A stretch of DNA of 5,698 bases from an uncultured Eubacteriales bacterium (GTDB taxonomy: Bacteria > Bacillota > Clostridia > Oscillospirales > Oscillospiraceae): the NCBI GenBank assembly GCA_900554855.1, contig USIZ01000101.1, positions 1 through 5,698 of the forward strand, written 5' to 3'. Below, one piece after another: positions 1-4,436 of this stretch. The notes beneath the pieces are model-generated. The model was not told where the DNA came from, searched no databases, and was given only the letters and a program-made list of their open reading frames with translations. The translations under genes and the position numbers were made by a program. Numbering within the stretch: position 1 is the first letter of the stretch; each line of letters begins with the position of its first letter.

Positions 1-617
1 TCTTTCGATCTGGTCTGATCGTCGGGAGCCTCAACGGAGTCGACCATGTACAGGGAACCGGCCCAGTCGGTCTGATCCATGACGACCTTCTCAACGCCGT
101 CCAGACCCAGAACGCGGTCATAGGAGTACTTGACGTCGGCGGCAGTCAGCGCGCGTCCGCCGTAGATGTCGTACTTGGCATCAATGCCCACAGCGGTCTT
201 ATCGGCGAAGTTGACGCCCTGACGCAGCTTGACGGTCATGGTGGTGAAGTCGTCGGAGACCTCCCAGGACTCGGCCAGGCTGCCCTTCAGCTGGTCAACG
301 GACAGGGTCTCACAGAGGGAGGTGTCGGTCTTGTCCACATCCACAGCCCACAGGGAGTTGCAGTACAGGTCGATGAAGTTGCGGTTGTCGTTGGCGGAGG
401 CGTCGTACTCGTTGTAGTACTCAGACCAGTAGGTGGTGAAGGTGCCGCCGTAGACGGGATCGCCGTCATCGGCAGGGGCAGCGGTGCCGGATGCCGCGGG
501 AGCGGCGCTGCCGCTGCCTGCGGGGGCTGCACTCTGGCTTCCGCCGCCGCAGGAGGCGAGTGCCAGTGCCATGGCCATGGCCAGCACCAGCGCGGTCCAA
601 CGCTTCATAGCTTTCAT
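1..617 (-). CDS. ABC transporter solute-binding lipoprotein, family 5 (peptide/Opp-Dpp type), N-terminal part
   Basis: This reading frame stays open from an ATG at 617 to the left window edge, giving 205 codons. Family members usually have about 500-600 residues, so roughly the first third is present. It begins with a lipoprotein signal peptide: basic MKAMKR, a hydrophobic Leu/Ala/Met core, and lipobox L20-A21-S22-C23, so Cys23 should be lipidated and the protein anchored outside the membrane. Residues 24-54 form a Gly/Ser/Ala/Pro linker. The fold then begins with YGGTFTTYW, followed by the typical segments GSLAESWEVSDDFTTMTVKL and ADVKYSYDRVLGL. The family captures oligopeptides, nickel or other small ligands for an ABC importer; the ligand cannot be read here. 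The upper start is chosen over the ATG at 608 because GAGGAG lies 7 bases before it. Codons end almost entirely in C or G, which fits high expression. Permease and ATPase genes would lie off the left edge, if linked. Confidence 0.9.
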   Translation of the reverse strand, partial: MKAMKRWTALVLAMAMALALASCGGGSQSAAPAGSGSAAPAASGTAAPADDGDPVYGGTFTTYWSEYYNEYDASANDNRNFIDLYCNSLWAVDVDKTDTSLCETLSVDQLKGSLAESWEVSDDFTTMTVKLRQGVNFADKTAVGIDAKYDIYGGRALTAADVKYSYDRVLGLDGVEKVVMDQTDWAGSLYMVDSVEAPDDQTRSK

Positions 618-623
618 TTTTGA

Positions 624-630
624 TCTCCTC
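624..630 (-). promoter_or_regulatory. Ribosome binding site of the solute-binding protein
   Basis: On the minus strand GAGGAGA lies at 630-624, leaving 7 bases between GAGGAG and the ATG at 617. It follows a purine-rich leader. The 70-base gap to the upstream gene (618-687) holds a small ACGGG/CCCGT hairpin at 656-670 without a T-run, and no clear promoter. Read-through from the upstream gene is therefore possible. Confidence 0.75.
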
Positions 631-687
631 ACTTTTCTTTTTTCCTTTTCTATTCACGGGCGTTTCCCGTAAGCAGACTTAAATAGG

Positions 688-1254
688 TCAGTCCTCATCA
701 AGGTCCTGAGGCTGATCGTAAGAGGCGCGCTGGCGTTCCAGCAGCCAGTCCTTCATTTCCTCAAAGGAGCCGAGGGTGAAGCCGTCCTTGGCAAAGGTCA
801 TGGCCGGCGCGGCGGAACCGAAGTCGAGCACATACATGTGCTCTGTCTCATATTCCCGGCGGATGCGGCGATAGGGGAGAACAGAAGGGGCGCCGCCGCC
901 GGAGAACGATTCCAGATGATCGTCAAAAAAACGAATGGTCTTGTCCCAGTGGTCCGCGCCATGACGGCGCTTCAGCTTGCCGAAATCCCGGTAGGCCATA
1001 ATAACATGGGAAAAGAGGGCGAGCACCGCGATGAGAAGAGCCAGCGCTACAACGATCCAGCGGTGAATGATGAGGCCGTACACCGCACATACCATGGCCA
1101 GCACGGAGAAGATGCGGCCCTTCCAGCGCTTGCCCATGGCGGCAGCGGATTCCAGATAGAGCGCCTGGTCCATGGTTGTGACATTGACCAGGCGGGGGTT
1201 CTGTTCCTGCACTGCGGAGGCTTCCTCTGCACTGGTTGTTAACAGTTCATCCAT
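688..1254 (-). CDS. YcxB-like two-helix membrane protein
   Basis: The protein has 188 residues when started at the ATG at 1254 (MDELLTTSAEEA). The open frame extends upstream only through a TTG inside a terminator, so that extension is not credible. Residues about 1-40 are polar and probably cytosolic. Two hydrophobic helices (about 47-64 and 66-86) are joined by a very short HRW turn, so both ends should face the cytoplasm. Residues about 100-175 resemble the YcxB-like C-terminal domain: a strand with DKTIRFFDDHLES, then LPYRRIRREYETEHMYVL, then FAKDGFTLGSFEEMKDWLLE, which matches the family pattern of a Lys-x-Gly-Phe ending followed by a helix. The tail is acidic (DLDED). The molecular function of this family is not established. 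The ribosome binding site is weak (GGTGTT region), so the start is likely but not certain. The binding-protein gene follows 70 bases downstream on the same strand, and the two may be co-transcribed. Confidence 0.75.
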   Translation of the reverse strand: MDELLTTSAEEASAVQEQNPRLVNVTTMDQALYLESAAAMGKRWKGRIFSVLAMVCAVYGLIIHRWIVVALALLIAVLALFSHVIMAYRDFGKLKRRHGADHWDKTIRFFDDHLESFSGGGAPSVLPYRRIRREYETEHMYVLDFGSAAPAMTFAKDGFTLGSFEEMKDWLLERQRASYDQPQDLDED

Positions 1255-1280
1255 ATTTGAACACCAATCCAACGCAAAAT

Positions 1281-1296
1281 GCACAATAAAGTGTGC
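1281..1296 (-). repeat. Short inverted repeat in the leader of the YcxB-like gene
   Basis: GCACA and TGTGC face each other across 6 bases, 27 bases before the start codon at 1254. It lies inside the predicted transcript and could be a small RNA hairpin or a protein-binding half-site pair. Five-base arms are common by chance, so this is a weak call. Confidence 0.25.
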
Positions 1297-1307
1297 TGCT
1301 TTGATAG

Positions 1308-1327
1308 GGCATATTGTAGCATATGCC
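1308..1327. promoter_or_regulatory. Palindrome over the YcxB-like gene promoter, candidate operator
   Basis: GGCATAT-N6-ATATGCC has perfect 7-base arms at 1308-1314 and 1321-1327. It encloses almost the whole proposed extended -10 element at 1313-1321. A repressor bound here would block RNA polymerase. No binding protein is identified. The symmetry is directly visible; the operator role is inferred from its position. Confidence 0.4.
1313..1321 (-). promoter_or_regulatory. Extended -10 promoter for the YcxB-like gene
   Basis: On the minus strand TGC followed by TACAAT (1318-1313) is an extended -10 element differing from TATAAT at one base. At 17 bases the best -35 hexamer is TTTCTA (1341-1336), a 3/6 match, which is tolerable for an extended -10 promoter. 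The start would lie near 1306, giving a leader of about 50 bases to the ATG at 1254. The promoter sits between the AraC gene terminator and this gene, as expected for a separate transcription unit. Confidence 0.45.
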
Positions 1328-1378
1328 GAAACAGGTAGAAACGTCTTTCCTTGCAGACCAAACGTCCTTTTTTTGCGC

Positions 1379-1411
1379 AAAAAAACGTCCTGCTCTTTCG
1401 GCAGGACGTTT
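1379..1411 (-). terminator. Intrinsic terminator of the AraC-family regulator gene
   Basis: Read on the minus strand, arms AAACGTCCTGC (1411-1401) and GCAGGACGTTT (1393-1383) pair perfectly over 11 bases around a 7-base loop. They lead into seven T residues (1385-1379). The hairpin starts 14 bases after the regulator's stop codon at 1426. It separates the regulator from the YcxB-like gene. The stem sequence recurs in the terminator at 4381-4420. Confidence 0.85.
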
Positions 1412-1425
1412 CATGTGTGGCAGAT

Positions 1426-2418
1426 TCAGTTTTTCGCGCGAAAACTTTTGGGTGAGATGCCGTACAATTCCCGGAATCGGCGATAGAAGAAGCTGGTGTT
1501 TTCGTACCCTACGGTCTGCGCAATGTCGGCGATGGGCAGGTCAGTCTGTTCCAGCAGGCGCTTGGCCCGTTCAAAGCGCTGCTGCAGCAGCAGGTCTTTG
1601 AAGTTGTAGCCGAACAGCTCTTTGATCTGGCGGCTCAGGCTGGATTCGGACATATGCACCAGCATGGAAAGCTCCAGCAGGCTGGCGGTCTTGTATTCCC
1701 GGGCGATATAGTCGCAGATGGTCTGGCGCAGGATCTCTGTGTAGGTGGAAGGGGAATCTTCGGTCAGAGCGGTCATGTTTTTGGAGAGCGACAGGAACAG
1801 GGCGCAGGTCAGGGTGCCGGTCAGCTCCGGGTCGGGGGCGGAGCCGGTGGCGATGTTGCTGTCGTCCAGAAAGGGAAAAGAACCAAAGGCCAGTGTTTCG
1901 GCCAGGTTAAATACCGCAATATCCTCCAGATCGGTGAAGTGCAGGTAATTGTTCCAGCTCACATCTCTGCGCAGCATATCGAGCATAAACTCCGACAGGG
2001 CGGATTTCGGGTTCAGCTTTCCGCACAGCTCTTCCAGAAACTGCGGCTTGATGACAAAACAGACCGCAATGTCGTGCTCCCCCAGCGCGTCCCATGAGAT
2101 CTCCGTGTGCAGATTGGGCAGAAAGAAATCTCCGGCTTTTAATTCAACGGCCTGGCCGCCTACCCTCACGTGGATACCGCCGGTGATGACGTAGATCATC
2201 TCAATGTAGTCGCTGCGCCGGGGCAGGGAGGGGAAGTAGCGCATCAGCCGGGTGACAGATACGTTGTAATTTAACTTGCGTTCGATGCGTTTATCCAGAA
2301 TACCACAGGCGGTGCGCTCGGCGAAGCGGAGCCGCTCCTCGGGATCGGTGCGCAGAGTGTGCTCCATTGCGGTCTCGGTACGCAGGATTGAGAGCAGTCT
2401 CGCGTCAAATGCACGCAT
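1426..2418 (-). CDS. AraC-family transcriptional regulator with cupin-like sensor domain
   Basis: A complete 330-residue protein of typical AraC-family size. Residues about 50-135 look like the AraC N-terminal sensing/dimerisation domain of cupin type: YIEMIYVITGGIHVRVGGQ, then VELKAGDFFLPNLHTEISW, the usual beta-barrel motif with a Gly-Asp turn. Residues 225-330 are the DNA-binding domain with two helix-turn-helix units: about 245-270 (LLELSMLVHMSESSLSRQIK) and 296-320 (IADIAQTVGYENTSFFYRRF), the second being the classic AraC signature, ending ISPKSFRAKN. It should act as a cytosolic ligand-responsive activator or repressor; the ligand is unknown. The start at 2418 is favoured by AAGGGAG 9 bases upstream; the internal Met18 has no such site. 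The gene is divergent from the ferredoxin-flavoprotein with 195 bases between starts, the usual arrangement for a regulator and its target. Its own -10 lies in a palindrome, so autoregulation is plausible. Confidence 0.93.
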   Translation of the reverse strand: MRAFDARLLSILRTETAMEHTLRTDPEERLRFAERTACGILDKRIERKLNYNVSVTRLMRYFPSLPRRSDYIEMIYVITGGIHVRVGGQAVELKAGDFFLPNLHTEISWDALGEHDIAVCFVIKPQFLEELCGKLNPKSALSEFMLDMLRRDVSWNNYLHFTDLEDIAVFNLAETLAFGSFPFLDDSNIATGSAPDPELTGTLTCALFLSLSKNMTALTEDSPSTYTEILRQTICDYIAREYKTASLLELSMLVHMSESSLSRQIKELFGYNFKDLLLQQRFERAKRLLEQTDLPIADIAQTVGYENTSFFYRRFRELYGISPKSFRAKN

Positions 2419-2451
2419 GATCAGTCTCTCCCTTCCTCTGTTCTGCTCGAT

Positions 2452-2468
2452 TTATAGTTCAACTATAA
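2452..2468. promoter_or_regulatory. 17-base palindrome in the divergent promoter region, candidate operator
   Basis: TTATAGTT-C-AACTATAA is perfectly symmetric, with 8-base arms at 2452-2459 and 2461-2468. It contains the proposed -10 of the AraC gene and five of the six bases of the consensus TATAAT on the plus strand. A protein bound here could control both divergent genes. A -10 sequence is AT-rich and partly self-complementary, so some of the symmetry may be incidental. Confidence 0.45.
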
Positions 2469-2469
2469 T
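2464..2469 (+). promoter_or_regulatory. Candidate -10 element for the ferredoxin-flavoprotein gene
   Basis: TATAAT matches the consensus fully on the plus strand. The -35 position 17 bases upstream (TTCTGC, 2441-2446) is very poor, as expected for a promoter needing an activator such as the divergent AraC-type protein. The leader would be about 138 bases. An alternative is TTGACT (2475-2480) with TGTTAT (2500-2505), but its 19-base spacing is less favourable. The choice is uncertain. Confidence 0.35.
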
Positions 2470-2474
2470 TAGGT

Positions 2475-2490
2475 TTGACTGATATGTCAA
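2475..2490. repeat. Second inverted repeat in the divergent promoter region
   Basis: TTGAC-N6-GTCAA (arms 2475-2479 and 2486-2490) lies 6 bases from the 17-base palindrome. The right arm coincides with the -35 of the AraC gene. It could be a regulator site, but the arms are short. Confidence 0.3.
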
Positions 2491-2600
2491 TAATGATTCT
2501 GTTATGTGCTGCAAATTTGGACACAGTTACCCGCAGAAACCGTCCTTGCTCCTTTGCTCGGGAAACTGCTACTATGCTGAATGCGAAGAAATGAGAGAAA

Positions 2601-2606
2601 GAGGGG
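2601..2606 (+). promoter_or_regulatory. Ribosome binding site fixing the ferredoxin-flavoprotein start
   Basis: GAGGGG at 2601-2606 lies 7 bases before the ATG at 2614. The in-frame ATG at 2581 has no such site, and would add 11 charged residues (RRNERKRG) ahead of a typical ferredoxin beginning, MAYKIGPDC. The start at 2614 is therefore preferred. Confidence 0.75.
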
Positions 2607-2613
2607 CAATGCT

Positions 2614-4302
2614 ATGGCATATAAGATCGGACCGGACTGCTCTACCTGTCATTCCTGCTTTTGGGAATGCCCGGTGCATGCCATTCAATTTGTTGGCAAT
2701 GAGTATGCGATAGACCCGGAAAAATGCATTTCATGCGGGAAATGTGCAAAGGTTTGTCCAACCAATCGGATCTATGACCCACAGAAAAGGGAAATCCCGG
2801 TGCTTCATGCGCGGCGGGAACTGTCCGCGGACGCAGTGGTGCTGGGGGCCGGAGGCTCCGGTCTGGTGGCAGCAGTGCGCTTTGCAGAGCTTACGGGGAA
2901 AAAGGTCATCGTACTGGAAAAGGCAAAGCAGGTGGGCGGCAGCACCAATCTGGGCCACGCTTTTGTGTGCCGCTATACGAAGTTCCATGCGGCGGCCGGA
3001 ATGCCGGATGAACGGGAGCAGGCCATTGATGCCATCTGCGCTGACGCACAGCCCGGCTATTCCCGCGCACTGCTCAGCCGCGCTATGTACGGCTTGGATG
3101 ATATGTTCAACTGGCTGTGCACGTTCGGCGGCTGTGAGGAAGAATTCAAGCTGGTCGACCGGCGCGGCCTGCCCCAGATGGGGCCGTTTCCCCATATGCC
3201 CGGTCTGATCGGACCCCGGAAGCGGACCAAAAATCTGAAGTCCACCGATGAGTCCATGGGTCCCGGCTGGGCCGGCACCTTTGTGGTGGAAAAAATGATG
3301 GAACAGACCGAGCGTCTGGGCATTCAGGTGCTCACACAGCATCAGGCCCGTCATCTGCTGGTGGACAATGCCGGAACATTCCACGGCGTAGTCGCTTCGG
3401 ATCCCGGCGGGGAGACCATCGTCCACGCAGACGTCTGCCTGATCGCAACCGGTGGTTTTTCACGCAATCGTGCCCTGATGCAGAAGGTGCGGCCTACCTT
3501 CTATGAGGAGTATGCCGTCCACTCCTTTGCTGCGGCCAGCAATACCGGCGATGCAGTGGGACTTGTGCAGGAGCTGGGGGCAAAGCTGGATTTCAAAACA
3601 GTAAAGGTGCCCATGTTCAGCCCGACGCACCACCCCTATACACTGAGCATGGTGTGGCTGTGTAACGACCCTGGCATGGTTATGGTAAACCGAGACGGGC
3701 GGCGCTTTATGAATGAGGCGGCCCCGCCCGGACAGACCGGTGCGCTGGAGGGACAGAGCGGCCACATCGGCTATGCCATCTTTGACGCACCTGGTGCAGA
3801 GCGTATGGGTGCGGCGCTGGTGGAGCGCACCGCCCATGCGGATAATGCGGCGGATATGGTGCATTGGAAGGATGATCTGGAGTACGAGTGTACGTTGGAT
3901 CAGGCGGGTAAAAAAGCGGACACGCTGGAGAAGCTGGCCGAATGCATCCATATGGATCCGGCGGTGCTGCGGGAAACTGTGGATGCCTACAATGAGGGAT
4001 GTGCGTGCGGTGAGGATGCCATGGGCAAACCGGCGCAGTTCCTGCATCCGGTCAAGGAAGGCCCCTTCTATGCGCTGTTCCAGGGCCGGTTTAATGAAGG
4101 GGCAGTCGGTATAATTGCAAATGATGACCACCTGCGGCTCTTGCATGAGAATGGCACGCCATTTGAGGGGGTCTATCTGGCCGGCGACTGCTGCACCGGC
4201 GTGCTCAAACACGACGACGAGCGCTCAAAGTTTGGCGAGATGCCCTGGGCTATGGCCTCGGGCTGGCTGAGTGCCGGCGAAATGGCCGACTATCTGAGCT
4301 GA
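2614..4302 (+). CDS. Ferredoxin-fused FAD-dependent oxidoreductase (fumarate reductase/succinate dehydrogenase flavoprotein superfamily)
   Basis: 562 residues from the preferred start. Residues 1-55 are a 2[4Fe-4S] ferredoxin module with two complete CX2CX2CX3CP motifs (Cys9/12/15/19 and Cys38/41/44/48). Residues about 72 to the end are an FAD_binding_2 flavoprotein: dinucleotide loop G78-A-G-G-S-G83, acidic E102 ending the second strand, GGSTN at 108-112, ATGGFSRN at 278-285, NTGD at 310-313, HHPY at 339-342, NRDGRRFMNE at 359-368, and the C-terminal AGD at 523-525. The capping region is about 390-480. There is no signal peptide, heme or FMN-binding region, so it is probably cytosolic, moving electrons through the clusters and FAD to an organic acceptor. 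By eye the Thr-Glu pair, the Arg after FMNE and the late His of true fumarate reductases are missing, so the substrate is unknown. It is divergent from the AraC gene and ends in its own terminator. Superfamily assignment is firm; the reaction is not. Confidence 0.9.
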   Translation: MAYKIGPDCSTCHSCFWECPVHAIQFVGNEYAIDPEKCISCGKCAKVCPTNRIYDPQKREIPVLHARRELSADAVVLGAGGSGLVAAVRFAELTGKKVIVLEKAKQVGGSTNLGHAFVCRYTKFHAAAGMPDEREQAIDAICADAQPGYSRALLSRAMYGLDDMFNWLCTFGGCEEEFKLVDRRGLPQMGPFPHMPGLIGPRKRTKNLKSTDESMGPGWAGTFVVEKMMEQTERLGIQVLTQHQARHLLVDNAGTFHGVVASDPGGETIVHADVCLIATGGFSRNRALMQKVRPTFYEEYAVHSFAAASNTGDAVGLVQELGAKLDFKTVKVPMFSPTHHPYTLSMVWLCNDPGMVMVNRDGRRFMNEAAPPGQTGALEGQSGHIGYAIFDAPGAERMGAALVERTAHADNAADMVHWKDDLEYECTLDQAGKKADTLEKLAECIHMDPAVLRETVDAYNEGCACGEDAMGKPAQFLHPVKEGPFYALFQGRFNEGAVGIIANDDHLRLLHENGTPFEGVYLAGDCCTGVLKHDDERSKFGEMPWAMASGWLSAGEMADYLS

Positions 4303-4317
4303 ATCAATAGAAAGGCG

Positions 4318-4346
4318 AAAGTCCCACGCATCGCGCGGGACTTTTT
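4318..4346 (+). terminator. Intrinsic terminator of the ferredoxin-flavoprotein gene
   Basis: AAAGTCCC-A-CGC pairs with GCG-C-GGGACTTT around the loop ATC, with one A/C mismatch. It runs into TTTTT (4342-4346). It begins 16 bases after the stop codon ending at 4302. Confidence 0.8.
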
Positions 4347-4380
4347 GCATGTGATAGATTGACAAGTAAAAACCCTATTC

Positions 4381-4420
4381 AGAAAAAAGAGAAGGAGCAG
4401 GACGCCAAACGTCCTGCTCC
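4381..4420 (-). terminator. Intrinsic terminator of the second flavoprotein gene
   Basis: On the minus strand GGAGCAGGACG (4420-4410) pairs perfectly over 11 bases with CGTCCTGCTCC (4404-4394) around a 5-base loop. It is followed by TTCTCTTTTTTCT (4393-4381). It lies 17 bases after the stop codon at 4437-4439. Together with the plus-strand terminator at 4318 it insulates the convergent gene ends. Confidence 0.82.
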
Positions 4421-4436
4421 CAGTATATGTGAAGTA

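Larger units (their letters stand above)
2462..2490 (-). promoter_or_regulatory. Promoter of the AraC-family regulator gene
   Basis: On the minus strand a perfect TTGACA (2490-2485) is followed after exactly 17 bases by TATAGT (2467-2462), one mismatch from TATAAT. The start would fall near 2455, giving a leader of about 36 bases to the ATG at 2418. This is the strongest sigma-A-type promoter in the window by inspection. Confidence 0.7.

Noticed and set aside
656..670. Hairpin ACGGG/CCCGT between the YcxB-like gene and the binding-protein gene as a terminator
   Set aside because: The stem is only 5 base pairs and no T-run follows on the minus strand.
838..1242. 134-codon open frame on the plus strand
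   Set aside because: It lies wholly antisense to the YcxB-like gene, has no ribosome binding site and reads as low-information sequence. It is a shadow of the high-GC coding frame.
1255..1380. N-terminal extension of the YcxB-like protein by 42 residues from a TTG
   Set aside because: The TTG lies inside the AraC gene terminator palindrome and upstream of the proposed promoter. The extension has no family resemblance.
2581..2613. Upstream ATG of the ferredoxin-flavoprotein adding 11 residues
   Set aside because: No ribosome binding site precedes it, while GAGGGG is ideally placed for the ATG at 2614, which gives a normal ferredoxin N-terminus.
2731..3426. 231-codon minus-strand frame and a 250-codon frame at 3460-4212, antisense to the flavoprotein
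   Set aside because: Both are rich in His, Gln and Cys in the pattern expected from the complement of a GC-rich coding frame. They show no domain motif and have no start context, whereas the plus-strand frame has full family motifs.
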